A stretch of 64,000 bases of DNA from Arthrobacter sp. N199823 (GTDB lineage: Bacteria > Actinomycetota > Actinomycetes > Actinomycetales > Micrococcaceae): contig NZ_PJIN01000002.1 in NCBI RefSeq assembly GCF_002929705.1, forward strand, positions 465,296 to 529,295, written 5' to 3'. A program made the translations under genes and the position numbers. Shown in pieces: positions 7,227 through 15,994 of the stretch. Position 1 is the first letter of the stretch. Each line of letters begins with the position of its first letter. The notes under the pieces are model-generated. The model was not told the DNA's origin. It worked only from the letters and a program-made list of their open reading frames with translations, and did no database searches.

Positions 7227-8260
7227 GTATTGTGGATGGCATTGCGCCGGCCAAGATAGCGGTTTTGGGCGCCGGTAGCTGGGGGACCACGTTCGCTAAG
7301 ATCCTTGGCGACGCTGCAGCAGGCACCGACCGCAAGATCGTCCTGTGGGGCCGCCGTCAGGAAGTGGTTGATCAGATCAACCAGCTCCACCGCAATCCTC
7401 GCTACCTCTCCACCACTGACCTTCCCACTAATATCTCCGCCTCAACGGACGTCCAAGAGGTCCTCAAAGATGCCGAGCTCGTGGTGCTGGCCGTCCCCGC
7501 CCAAACCTTGCGTGAGCAGTTGCGCGGCTTGGCCGGGCACATCGCCCGGGATGCCGTCGTGGTTAGTTTGATGAAGGGGCTGGAGCTGGGCACGGACCAG
7601 CGCATGTCTCAGGTCATTGAGCAGGAGCTGGGAATCGGTAATGACCGAGTAGTGGTGGTCTCCGGCCCCAACCTGGCCATGGAAATTGCGCGCCAGGAGC
7701 CCACGGCATCGGTCGTGGCCTGTGCAGATGAGGACACCGCCAAATGGGTGGCCAACGTCTGCAAGCCGCGGTATTTCCGCCCCTACACTGTCGATGACGT
7801 GGTGGGCGTTGAAATTGGCGGCATCGTGAAGAACGTGATCGCGCTATGCGTGGGTATGTGCGAGGGCCAAAAGGTAGGAGATAACACCAAGGCCTCCGTC
7901 ATCACGCGCGGACTCGCTGAGACCACACGGTTGGCGCTAGCGCTGGGCGGCAAGGCCGAGACCATGGCCGGGCTCGCTGGCCTGGGCGACCTCGTGGCCA
8001 CCTGCTCGTCATCGCTGAGCCGCAACCACACCGCCGGGCGCATGCTGGGCGAAGGCCTCACCCTGGACGAGGTCAATAACCGCATGACGCAGACAGCCGA
8101 GGGCATTAAATCTGGGCGTGCAGTCTCTGACCTCGCCGCCAAAATGGGTGTCGATATGCCCATCACCAACGCGGTTGTGGGCGTCCTTGAAGGTAAACTG
8201 ACAGTCGATGAACTGGGGCCGCTGCTGCTGGCCCGCCAATTGAAATCCGAAGGCGAATAA
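7223..8260 (+). CDS. gpsA: Glycerol-3-phosphate dehydrogenase [NAD(P)+]
   Basis: A protein of 345 aa making sn-glycerol-3-phosphate from dihydroxyacetone phosphate for phospholipid synthesis. Visible features are the Rossmann loop GAGSWGT near residue 16, SGPNLAMEI and the catalytic Lys in GGIVKNVIALCVGM. It starts at a GTG overlapping the plsC stop by 4 bp and ends 3 bp before ddl. The context links lipid and cell-wall precursor supply. Confidence 0.95.
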   Translation: MSIVDGIAPAKIAVLGAGSWGTTFAKILGDAAAGTDRKIVLWGRRQEVVDQINQLHRNPRYLSTTDLPTNISASTDVQEVLKDAELVVLAVPAQTLREQLRGLAGHIARDAVVVSLMKGLELGTDQRMSQVIEQELGIGNDRVVVVSGPNLAMEIARQEPTASVVACADEDTAKWVANVCKPRYFRPYTVDDVVGVEIGGIVKNVIALCVGMCEGQKVGDNTKASVITRGLAETTRLALALGGKAETMAGLAGLGDLVATCSSSLSRNHTAGRMLGEGLTLDEVNNRMTQTAEGIKSGRAVSDLAAKMGVDMPITNAVVGVLEGKLTVDELGPLLLARQLKSEGE

Positions 8261-8263
8261 CGC

Positions 8264-9397
8264 GTGACTACCGATTCCCCCGCTACTACTGCGCCCATCC
8301 GTGTGGCCATCCTCTTTGGCGGGCGCTCCAGCGAGCATGCCGTCAGCTGTGTGACCGCCGCCGGTGTGCTGGGTGCCATTGACAGGACCAAGTACGACGT
8401 CGTTCCCATCGGTATCGCAAAATGCGGCCAGTGGGTTTTGGCTGATGAGGACATCGCCGGCTGGTCCCTCACCGCGGGTGCCCTGCCGGAGGTTTTGGCG
8501 GGGGATAAGACGCTCTCGCTGGCTCACTTGGGCGGGGGACACCAGCTGGTGCTCTCCGAAGCGGGTGCGATTCCGCAGGAACTGGGCGCCATTGACGTGG
8601 TGTTCCCGTTGTTGCACGGCCCGTGGGGCGAAGACGGAACCTTGCAGGGCATGCTGGAACTCAGCGATACCCGCTACGTTGGTGCCGGCGTGCTGGCCTC
8701 GGCCATTGGCATGGACAAGCACTTCATGAAGGTGGTTTTTGAAGCGGCCGGGCTGAGTGTTGGACCGTACATCGCCGTGACCGATCGCGAATGGAGCGTT
8801 GACCCGGAGAAGGTGCGCGCACGCGTTGCCGCACTGGGCTTCCCCGTCTTTGTGAAGCCGGCCCGCGCTGGATCCTCCATGGGCATCTCCAAGGTGGATT
8901 CGCTGGCTGAGCTGGATGCTGCCATTGCGCAGGCCCGCGAACATGACCTGAAGCTGGTCATCGAGGCAGGCATTGTAGGCCGCGAGATTGAGGTTGCCGT
9001 GCTCGAAGGCCAGGGGAGTGCAGCGCCCCGCGTCTCTCTGCCCGGTGAGATTGCCATGGCTGATAATGATCATGCGTTCTATGACTTTGAGGCTAAATAT
9101 GTTCAGGGCAGTGCCGTGAACCTCAGCTGCCCGGCGGATATGCCTGACGCTGACCTTGAACGGGTACGCGAGCTGGCAGCGCTGGCGTTTGACGCCGTCG
9201 GTGCCGAAGGCCTCTCCCGCGTGGACTTCTTCTACACCGAGGCAGGGGAGCTGATCATCAACGAGATCAACACCATGCCTGGCTTCACCCCGAGCTCCAT
9301 GTACCCGCAGATGTGGCAAGCCACTGGCTTGGCGTACCCGGAACTGATTGACGAACTGTTGCAGCTGGCGCTGAACCGCAAAGTAGGCCTGCGCTAG
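8264..9397 (+). CDS. ddl: D-alanine--D-alanine ligase
   Basis: A cytoplasmic ATP-grasp ligase of 377 aa making D-Ala-D-Ala for peptidoglycan. It shows the N-terminal LFGGRSSEH signature, an ATP-grasp core and NEINTMPGFT with the metal-binding Glu/Asn. The GTG start lies 3 bp after gpsA. It is the last gene of the run and is followed by an array of 32-bp repeats and a hairpin. Confidence 0.95.
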   Translation: MTTDSPATTAPIRVAILFGGRSSEHAVSCVTAAGVLGAIDRTKYDVVPIGIAKCGQWVLADEDIAGWSLTAGALPEVLAGDKTLSLAHLGGGHQLVLSEAGAIPQELGAIDVVFPLLHGPWGEDGTLQGMLELSDTRYVGAGVLASAIGMDKHFMKVVFEAAGLSVGPYIAVTDREWSVDPEKVRARVAALGFPVFVKPARAGSSMGISKVDSLAELDAAIAQAREHDLKLVIEAGIVGREIEVAVLEGQGSAAPRVSLPGEIAMADNDHAFYDFEAKYVQGSAVNLSCPADMPDADLERVRELAALAFDAVGAEGLSRVDFFYTEAGELIINEINTMPGFTPSSMYPQMWQATGLAYPELIDELLQLALNRKVGLR

Positions 9398-9408
9398 CCC
9401 ACCCCGCC

Positions 9409-9504
9409 AACGCTCCCTCAGCGATTGGGGCTTTTTCCCCAACGCTCCCTCAGCGATGGTTGCTTTTCACTCAACGCTCTATCAGCGATGGTGGTTTTTC
9501 ATCC
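9409..9504 (+). repeat. 32-bp tandem hairpin repeat array after ddl
   Basis: Three units start at AACGCTC (9409, 9441, 9473), and a fourth degenerate AATGCTC at 9505 merges into a terminator hairpin. Each unit has a short stem (CGCT...AGCG), then G-rich sequence and a T4-5 run pointing away from ddl. The same unit, inverted, recurs at 36294-36412. Confidence 0.85.
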
Positions 9505-9538
9505 AATGCTCCCCCGTCCAGCAAGGTGGGGGAGCATT
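9505..9538 (+). terminator. Terminator-like hairpin after ddl
   Basis: AATGCTCCCCC (9505-9515) is perfectly complementary to GGGGGAGCATT (9528-9538), an 11-bp stem followed by TTGTTATT. Its left arm begins as the fourth copy of the 32-bp repeat. Confidence 0.75.
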
Positions 9539-9763
9539 TGTTATTGGCACCGCCCTAGCGGTGGAACCATTTGGTGTCCCTCATGTGGGGGACAAATGCC
9601 TCTGCACCACTTAGGAATTGGTGTCATTTGTCTCTTATAGATGACAAAATGCAACAAGCTTAGGTGCTGCTCGATGACGGTTTTTCAAAACCGAATGGCG
9701 TAATTTAGCGGACAGGTAGTGGGCGCATCAGTACAAAGTCGTACCCCAGCCTTATGCTTTCCT

Positions 9764-9796
9764 TAGTAGCTGTACTTTTGGCTAGTAGCTGTACTT
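9764..9796 (+). promoter_or_regulatory. Paired 14-bp direct repeats upstream of the response regulator
   Basis: TAGTAGCTGTACTT occurs at 9764-9777 and again at 9783-9796, a 19-bp spacing, 20 bp before the ATG at 9816. Repeats of this size at such a place look like a tandem activator or repressor site, perhaps for the regulator itself. The spaced motif CAGTACAAAGTCGTAC lies ~30 bp further upstream. The rest of 9539-9763 has only imperfect inverted repeats and no gene. Confidence 0.5.
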
Positions 9797-9815
9797 AATG
9801 GGGAGCAGGGTAGAA

Positions 9816-10496
9816 ATGAGCGGTCTCGCAATTCGGGTTGGCGTTGTCGATGACAATGAAGTGGTGCGGATTGGTTTTTCAGCGGCAGCGGCCATGGATG
9901 CTAAGCATGCGCAGACCCCTATCAAGGTCATTGCAGCTGCTGAATCCGTACCCAAGCTCTTGCAGTCCCGCGCCAATATCTTCGATGTAGTGGTCCTGGA
10001 TTTGTCTTTAGCAGACGGTTCAGAACCAGGGGACAACGTCCGTGCCCTGATAGCTGCCGGCTATCCAGTTCTGGTGTTCAGCGTGGCAGATAATACCGAT
10101 GCCATCAGATCTGCCCTGGCAGCAGGTGCGTCCGGGATCGCTCGCAAGGGTGATGACATCAGACAGGCCTTGGCAATGGTCCGTTTGGTTGCTGCCGGGG
10201 AAACCATTGACAGTCAAGAACTCGCCATTGCCATTTCCTCTGATTCAGGTTTTGTGGCGGCTGAACTCAGTGGCCGGGAACGGGAAACTCTCAAACTTTA
10301 TGCAACAGGATTTACCGGCGTTCAAATTGCCCGGCGCATGAATGTTTCTGCGAATACTGTTGGCACTAACATCAAGCGCATTCGGGAAAAATATGCGGCC
10401 GCTGGACGCTATGCCCCCACCAAATTGGAGCTCTACCACCGGGCGCTGGAAGATGGCATCCTTGCCCCTGATATGCATTTAGAACAGACCCGCTAG
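9816..10496 (+). CDS. LuxR/NarL-family response regulator
   Basis: A protein of 226 aa. Residues ~5-125 are a receiver domain with the acidic pair in VVDDNEVV and the phospho-acceptor Asp in VLDLSL. Residues ~150-210 are a LuxR helix-turn-helix beginning LSGRERETLKLYATG with a recognition helix region VSANTVGTNIKRIREKY. The ATG at 9816 is preferred over one at 9798 because GGGGAGCAGGG precedes it. It is followed 37 bp later by a histidine kinase, its likely partner. The target genes are unknown. Confidence 0.9.
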   Translation: MSGLAIRVGVVDDNEVVRIGFSAAAAMDAKHAQTPIKVIAAAESVPKLLQSRANIFDVVVLDLSLADGSEPGDNVRALIAAGYPVLVFSVADNTDAIRSALAAGASGIARKGDDIRQALAMVRLVAAGETIDSQELAIAISSDSGFVAAELSGRERETLKLYATGFTGVQIARRMNVSANTVGTNIKRIREKYAAAGRYAPTKLELYHRALEDGILAPDMHLEQTR

Positions 10497-10533
10497 GAAG
10501 GGCCGCAGTGTCTTCACCTCAGGGAGAATTGTT

Positions 10534-11775
10534 GTGAGAGCCCAGCTGCAAGACACCAGTCTGCTGCCCAACACCGTGGAAATGACGGAAGTGGTGCTGG
10601 CTCGGTCCATTGGCGTGTTTTCGCTGCTATTGGTGGCGTTGGCGTTGCCTGACCTGTTGCAGAATACGGGCGGGCAGCCCCGCCCTGGCTACATCACCTT
10701 TGTAGTCATGGTCCCGGTGCTCATTATTGCCGCCATGCTGCCCGTTAAACATGCGGTGATACGGCGCTTTTTTGCCGGCTCGGCAGCATGGCTCATTCTC
10801 TTGGGTTTCTTGCTGTGGCACCTGGGTCTGATTGGAAACTCTTTGCACGCGGACGCGAGGCCGTGGTCTTGGGGGATAGCCGGCGCCGGGGTAGGTTTGG
10901 CAGCCGTGGCCAGGAACACCTCCATGGCCAGCGTGTACGGTGCGCTCTTCACCATTTTGGTTCTGGTCATTCCGGGTTTGCCGGCGGGTTCTGCCCGCGA
11001 ATGGCAGGACTCCTGGCAGGACGCCTTGCTGACATTCGCCATGACGGCCGCCATCATCGCCCCCATTTGGGCCCTTCGCCAAGCCGTCCAGGAATCGGAG
11101 TGCGCTGCCGTCACTGCCGTGGAGAAATTCTCTGACGCCGCCAAGTCACAGGCCATCACTGTGGAACGGATGCGGTTGGATGCTCTGACCCATGACATTG
11201 TGCTGAGCACCTTGATTGTGGCCTCGCAAGCTGTCAATCAGGACGTTGTGGAAGCCTCTCGCCGGGCAGCCACTGCCGCACTCGCTCAGTTGGATGATGT
11301 GAGGAACGACGCCGGTCCCTCCCAGGGTGAGCAGGTCGCCGTTGGCGAGTGGTTGGGCAGGTTGGGGGCGGCGGTGTCGATGTATGGAATCACTGTGGAT
11401 GTCCCGGCACCCGGTACCCCTGGGCGGCAGCGGATTCCGCTGTTGGTGGGCAGAGCCATAGTCCAGGCCACCACAGAGGCAGTTCGCAACAGCCTTGAGC
11501 ATGCTAACTGTGCCCAGACCGCCGTTAACGTTTCCTTCCCCCATGAGGGCCAGACAGGGCAGGAGGTGGCAGATTCAGTACGGGTTACCATCTCGGACAA
11601 TGGACCCGGATTTGATCTGGAGACCATCCCGCTGGAACGGATGGGCATCAGGGTCTCCATCGTGGAACGCATGCAGGACGTGCAAGGTAGTGCCACAGTG
11701 ATTTCCAGTTCAACCGCAGGCACCTTGGTGCTATTGGAATGGGACGGAGGAATCCATGGAACAGCGTCGAACTAG
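10534..11775 (+). CDS. Membrane sensor histidine kinase
   Basis: A protein of 413 aa starting at GTG. About six hydrophobic segments fill residues ~15-185. A dimerisation segment ERMRLDALTHDIVLSTL carries the probable phospho-His, and a HATPase domain follows with EAVRNSLEHAN (N box), SDNGPGFD (G1) and RMGIRVSIVERM (G2). The layout matches NarL-type kinases, although the H-box is THD rather than the usual LHD. It sits directly behind its response regulator and overlaps the next gene by 20 bp. Confidence 0.85.
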   Translation: MRAQLQDTSLLPNTVEMTEVVLARSIGVFSLLLVALALPDLLQNTGGQPRPGYITFVVMVPVLIIAAMLPVKHAVIRRFFAGSAAWLILLGFLLWHLGLIGNSLHADARPWSWGIAGAGVGLAAVARNTSMASVYGALFTILVLVIPGLPAGSAREWQDSWQDALLTFAMTAAIIAPIWALRQAVQESECAAVTAVEKFSDAAKSQAITVERMRLDALTHDIVLSTLIVASQAVNQDVVEASRRAATAALAQLDDVRNDAGPSQGEQVAVGEWLGRLGAAVSMYGITVDVPAPGTPGRQRIPLLVGRAIVQATTEAVRNSLEHANCAQTAVNVSFPHEGQTGQEVADSVRVTISDNGPGFDLETIPLERMGIRVSIVERMQDVQGSATVISSSTAGTLVLLEWDGGIHGTASN

Positions 11776-12769
11776 ATGGCTGGTGCTGGTGTTTGCCACC
11801 TTCATGCCCATCGCCCACGTGATTATGGGATTGGCCAACAGTGATGTGCCTACCTCGCTGTGGCAGTACTTCCTCGCCATGCTGATTTGTTTGGCTTTGG
11901 TGGTGCTTTTGTGTTGGGATTCAGGGAAGAATGCCATGCCGCTGTGGGCTGCCTGGTCTGTGGTGGCGGGCGTGCTGCTCATGGACCTATTGGTGAACAG
12001 TGTGCTGCCCGCAGGTATTCACCCGGGGTATGCCTCGTGGCAAAATGGGGCCATTCAAATGCTCCTTGTGGCGTTGACCTTCAGAGACAGGATGCGGCTC
12101 GCATGGTTGGGGATGGGTTTGTTTGCCGTCGCGGACTTGAGTGCATCGCTTGCGCTGGGGCTTTCGGTCACTGATGCATTGGCACTAGTGTTGACCCCCA
12201 TTATGTGGATGGTCATCGCCACGGCCGTCCGGTCCGTTTTGGGCCGCAGTAAGAACAATATTGCTGTGTATTCAGCCCAGAGCCAGCTGGCGGCCACCAA
12301 GCTGGCCAAGGAACATGCCCACGGTTTGTACCGCAAGCAGTGGTTGTTGGAGCTGGAACAGGCCACCCGTCCGGCGCTGGAAGCCATTGCGGGGCAAGAC
12401 GCGGGCCAAGGACTGTCGGCATCGGACCGCTTGGACCTGGCCCTGTTGGAGGCAGAGTTGCGGGATCAGATCCGCGGCCGCGCCTTGGTGACCCCGGAAA
12501 TTCAACAAGCCACCCGGGCCGCCAGGAAACGCGGTGTCAAGGTGGACCTTTTGGATGACAGAAAAACGTCCCTGCCTGACACCATTGCCGCCGATGTTTT
12601 CGCGCAGCTGCTGGACATTCTTGGCGCGGCCCAGTCCGGGACTCTGCGCGCCCGGGCGCTGCCTGTGGGCGAGAGCCCCGCCGTCACCATTCTCGCCTTC
12701 GATGAATCCGCAGATCAGAATGAAACGTACGTGGAAATCAGTGAGCCCCACCCCGTGCCGGCCACATAG
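11756..12769 (+). CDS. Membrane protein resembling a degenerate histidine kinase
   Basis: A protein of 337 aa with about six membrane segments in residues 1-165, then a cytoplasmic helical region (QSQLAATKLAKEHAHGLYRKQWLLELEQA) and a small C-terminal domain. Size and layout mirror the kinase in front of it. The N, G1 and G2 boxes of the ATPase domain are missing, and HAHG is the only candidate His near the expected place. It overlaps the kinase gene by 20 bp, so the three genes are one operon. It may be an accessory sensor or modulator of the kinase (inference). An unrelated membrane protein remains possible. Confidence 0.6.
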   Translation: MEQRRTRWLVLVFATFMPIAHVIMGLANSDVPTSLWQYFLAMLICLALVVLLCWDSGKNAMPLWAAWSVVAGVLLMDLLVNSVLPAGIHPGYASWQNGAIQMLLVALTFRDRMRLAWLGMGLFAVADLSASLALGLSVTDALALVLTPIMWMVIATAVRSVLGRSKNNIAVYSAQSQLAATKLAKEHAHGLYRKQWLLELEQATRPALEAIAGQDAGQGLSASDRLDLALLEAELRDQIRGRALVTPEIQQATRAARKRGVKVDLLDDRKTSLPDTIAADVFAQLLDILGAAQSGTLRARALPVGESPAVTILAFDESADQNETYVEISEPHPVPAT

Positions 12770-12914
12770 GCGCAGACAAGAAGCAGGCAGTTCCTGAAGG
12801 TAGATCAGCGCTCCGGCTGCCTTCCTGCAGGGGATAAACTGGCAGCTGGTCTTGTCCTGCAGCGGAAATCATCATCATGCTTGGCGCAGGCGACATTCTA
12901 GGAGCCTTTCCCCC

Positions 12915-14090
12915 ATGAGCACTGAGCCATTGCAGCAGCAGAACATCCTCCGCTGGATGCCCCGCGATGCCCAAGCCCAAGCCCAAGCCCAAGATACTGA
13001 ACCCACTGAACACACTGCCCTGTGGAGCAGCGCAAGCGGTGCCGCCATGCCCAAAAAGGTGGTGGCTGTAGATGATTCGCTCACCGCCGATGAGGCTTAC
13101 CGGCTCGCCGCTCAGGGCACGGCCTTGTTGTGGCAGGGCGATTACCACAATGCCCGCCAACTGCTCTCGGCCATGGCTCGCCGCCTCCCCGTCTTTTCAA
13201 GGCTCGACGGCGAATCCGTCGCCCAGTCCTTCTACCGCTACCGCCAGGGCCGGACGCAAAGGGCCAAAATGTTGGGACGGGTGTTGGTGCCGCTGGCTCC
13301 TGGCCCGTCCGTTCCTTTGCGCCGAGCTCCGGACGTGTCGGAGGCCTGGCTGCTGGCCGCAGGCCCCGTTGAGGAGCCGGCCGTGGCTCCGCTGCAGGAC
13401 ATCCTCGGCGCCGTTGGTGCGTTGGAATGGCGGCGTAACGGCCTGTTTGTCCAGGAACTCGATGCCGTGATCTACCCGCACTATGGCACCTTTGCCCCTG
13501 TCCGCAGCGAATATCTTGGGCTCATGGAGGGCTTGGAACTGCCATCCAAGGAACTGGCCTTTGATATTGGTACCGGCACGGGCGTGCTGGCAGCCATCCT
13601 GGCCAAGCGCGGCATCAAGCACATCGTGGCAACGGACAGCGAACCGGCTGCCATTGCCTGTGCAAAGGAGAACTTGTCCAATCTGGGGCTGGCGGACACG
13701 GTTGAGGCCGTTCAGGTCAATATGTTCCCGGAGGGCAAGGCACCTCTGGTGGTGTGTAATCCGCCGTGGCTGCCCGGCACCGTCAACACCCTCTTGGACA
13801 ATGCCGTCTATGATCCCAAGAGCCGCATGCTCAAAGCATTCCTGAGCGGCCTGGCCAAGCACCTGGAACCCGGGGGAGAGGGGTGGCTCATCATCTCGGA
13901 TCTGGCCGAACATCTGGGTCTGCGCTCCCGTGAGGAACTGGCGGGATGGATTGCGGCCGGGGGCCTTGAGGTGCTGGACAAGGTGGATACGCCGGCTCGG
14001 CACCCGCGGTCTATGGACCGCTCCGATCCATTCTTTGATGCCAGGAGCCAAGAAGTCACCTCTTTGTGGAAGCTCGGCGTCAAGCCCTAG
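12915..14090 (+). CDS. SAM-dependent methyltransferase with NPPW motif
   Basis: A protein of 391 aa. The C-terminal half (from ~residue 200) is a class I methyltransferase: FDIGTGTGVLAAIL binds SAM, ATDSEPAAI follows, and VVCNPPWLPG is the NPPW motif of N-methylating enzymes (HemK/RlmG/RsmC type). The N-terminal half contains AQAQAQA and a domain I cannot name. The ATG at 12915 is preferred over an upstream frame opening at 12852. The substrate (rRNA, protein or DNA) cannot be told. The gene stands alone between the sensor operon and an LCP gene. Confidence 0.8.
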   Translation: MSTEPLQQQNILRWMPRDAQAQAQAQDTEPTEHTALWSSASGAAMPKKVVAVDDSLTADEAYRLAAQGTALLWQGDYHNARQLLSAMARRLPVFSRLDGESVAQSFYRYRQGRTQRAKMLGRVLVPLAPGPSVPLRRAPDVSEAWLLAAGPVEEPAVAPLQDILGAVGALEWRRNGLFVQELDAVIYPHYGTFAPVRSEYLGLMEGLELPSKELAFDIGTGTGVLAAILAKRGIKHIVATDSEPAAIACAKENLSNLGLADTVEAVQVNMFPEGKAPLVVCNPPWLPGTVNTLLDNAVYDPKSRMLKAFLSGLAKHLEPGGEGWLIISDLAEHLGLRSREELAGWIAAGGLEVLDKVDTPARHPRSMDRSDPFFDARSQEVTSLWKLGVKP

Positions 14091-14186
14091 CTGATCGGTG
14101 ACCTTCGTCACATAATGGTCCCAGGTACGGTGTGGATGCTGCGGTGTGGGCGGGTCGACGCGGCTGCGCGTGGCAAGATGGCATCC

Positions 14187-15218
14187 ATGATGGATGAAAC
14201 TCAGACGGACGTGCGTCCGCGCACGCGCCGGAAAACCCGGCGCAACGTTCTCTTTGTCTTCCTTGGAATCTTCTTGGTTGCAGCCATTGTGAGCGGAGCC
14301 TACGTTATTAACTTGGCCAATAGCTTCAACGGCCAGACGCAGAAAATCGCCAATGCCTTCCCCGAAGAGTCCACCCGCCCTACCAAGGAGGGTGCGGCGG
14401 CGAAAGCGCAAAACATCCTGGTCTTGGGAAGCGATAGCCGCGGGGATTCCGTGGACATGGCCAATGAAGGTGCGGCTTCTGATCAGCGCTCCGACACCAT
14501 GATGTGGGTCCATATCCCGGGCGATCGCAAAAACATTGTCATGATGTCCATCATGCGTGACACCTGGGTGGATATTCCCGGACATGGTCAGGCCAAGATT
14601 AACGCCGCCATGGCCTTTGGTGGTGTTCCGCTGGTGGTGCAAACCCTTGAGGGTATGTTCAACGCCCGGCTGGACCACGTTGCCATTGTCGATTTTGAGG
14701 GCTTCAAAGCCATCACCGATGCTCTCGGCGGGGTGGAGGTCAATGTTCCCATCGCCTTCACCTCATCGGGCAGCGAGGGGTTCACATTTGCGGCCGGCCC
14801 TCAGCGCATGAACGGCGATCAGGCGCTGGCATTTGTTCGTGAGCGCTATGCCTTCAGTGACGGCGACTACCAGCGCGTGCGTAACCAGCAGCTGTTCTTG
14901 AAATCGGTCATGAACACCGCACTGACGCCGGCCACCCTGACCAACCCCGCCAAGATCAGCGATTTGGTGAGCCAGGTATCTCCCTATGTCTCCGTCGACG
15001 AGGGCCTGGACGCGGCCGCCATGGCCAGCCTGGGTGTGAGCCTGCGCGATGTCCGCGGCTCCAACGTCCTGTCCTTCACGCTCCCCAACTTGGGGACGGG
15101 GACCAGCGCCGATGGCCAGTCCATTGTGATCAAGGACGACGCCGCCATCTCGGGTGTTGCTGATGCCCTCGGCTCAGACTCACTCGCCTTGTACATGGAA
15201 AAGAACGGGCTGGGGTAA
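14187..15218 (+). CDS. LytR-CpsA-Psr family cell-wall ligase
   Basis: About 343 aa. One N-terminal membrane segment (VLFVFLGIFLVAAIVSGAYV) anchors an extracellular LCP domain. Marked features are NILVLGSDSRGD, RSDTMMWVHI, IMRDTWVDIPG and GGVEVNVP, typical of enzymes that attach teichoic-acid-like or arabinogalactan-type polymers to peptidoglycan. The acidic and Arg residues that bind pyrophosphate are present (DSR, RSD, RD). The start is uncertain among ATG 14178, 14187 and 14190, as no strong ribosome binding site is visible. A strong terminator follows. Confidence 0.85.
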   Translation: MMDETQTDVRPRTRRKTRRNVLFVFLGIFLVAAIVSGAYVINLANSFNGQTQKIANAFPEESTRPTKEGAAAKAQNILVLGSDSRGDSVDMANEGAASDQRSDTMMWVHIPGDRKNIVMMSIMRDTWVDIPGHGQAKINAAMAFGGVPLVVQTLEGMFNARLDHVAIVDFEGFKAITDALGGVEVNVPIAFTSSGSEGFTFAAGPQRMNGDQALAFVRERYAFSDGDYQRVRNQQLFLKSVMNTALTPATLTNPAKISDLVSQVSPYVSVDEGLDAAAMASLGVSLRDVRGSNVLSFTLPNLGTGTSADGQSIVIKDDAAISGVADALGSDSLALYMEKNGLG

Positions 15219-15242
15219 TTGCTGTAGTTCCGCAATAGCGCC

Positions 15243-15283
15243 AAAAAAGTAGGGTCGGGCCATCAGGCCCGACCCTACTTTTT
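15243..15283. terminator. Strong bidirectional terminator
   Basis: AAGTAGGGTCGGGCC and GGCCCGACCCTACTT form a perfect stem of at least 15 bp around the loop ATCA, with A6 before and T5 after. It therefore works for the LCP gene on the plus strand and for the lipoprotein gene converging from the minus strand. Confidence 0.95.
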
Positions 15284-15318
15284 ATCCGGGGCCTGTTCGC
15301 AGTGCCCGGAGCTGGCTG

Positions 15319-15804
15319 TTATTTGGTGGCGGTGGGTACGTCGCCGATCCCGATGCACCCGCCGGTGGAGGGAATCTTTGCTGCGGCCGCTGAGATTTGG
15401 GTGAGAGCCGTGTCAGAGGGAATCTTGTTTTGTTCAAGAATTAGTTCAGTGGCGGGCTTGCGCCCGTACGTGGTGAATGTCCAGGATGTGCCGTTTTCCT
15501 TGATGACCCAGTCCACGCCATTGACGGTCACGCATCGATCAGTGGTAGGTCCGGGTGCCTGAACGCCACAGCGCAACAGCGCTACCGCCGGATCTCCCCA
15601 GGCCGCGGTTGCTTGGCTGGAGGTGCTGCGGCGCTTGGTGTCTGCCAGGGAATCGGGCAGCGCAACCATCATGGGCGCGCAGGCCGGATTGTTGGCATCG
15701 GCTGCCTCATTGATGGTTACTACAGGTGAGCAGGCTGTCAGGATGAGCAGTGCGACGGCGGCAAAAGGCGCAGCGGTCCGCCAGGAGCGGGAAATCAGAG
15801 GCAT
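15319..15804 (-). CDS. DUF3515 family lipoprotein
   Basis: A protein of 161 aa with a lipoprotein signal (hydrophobic stretch ending LLILTACS, Cys 25). The body resembles DUF3515: CAPMMVALPD, a KRRSTSSQATAAWGDPAVALLRCGV region, GVDWV and YGRKPATE. This actinobacterial family is found between ddl and thiL in many genomes. Here accessory genes separate it from both. Function unknown; it is expected on the outer face of the membrane. Confidence 0.85.
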   Translation of the reverse strand: MPLISRSWRTAAPFAAVALLILTACSPVVTINEAADANNPACAPMMVALPDSLADTKRRSTSSQATAAWGDPAVALLRCGVQAPGPTTDRCVTVNGVDWVIKENGTSWTFTTYGRKPATELILEQNKIPSDTALTQISAAAAKIPSTGGCIGIGDVPTATK

Positions 15805-15994
15805 GTCACCAGCTTATCCGTTCAAGCTGGGAGGATCCGTGCCATGGCTCTCGTGGGCAGTCCTTCATCCTGCCCCGCTGGTAGGTGCTTGCCGGTGCCC
15901 GGGGGTGTCATCATTCGTTTGCGTGGACAACGCGCTGGGGACGTTGGATTCCACCGGTCTTGCCTCACAAATCTTGGAAAGACGGTGGGATCCC

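Noticed and set aside
8009-9442. Long antisense open frame (477 aa, minus strand) over gpsA and ddl
   Set aside because: It lies wholly opposite two conserved genes and shows no family motif.
13197-14678. Long antisense open frame (493 aa, minus strand)
   Set aside because: It is a high-GC shadow of the methyltransferase and LCP genes, has no recognisable domain, and its residue composition (His/Gln/Arg-rich) is typical of antisense frames.
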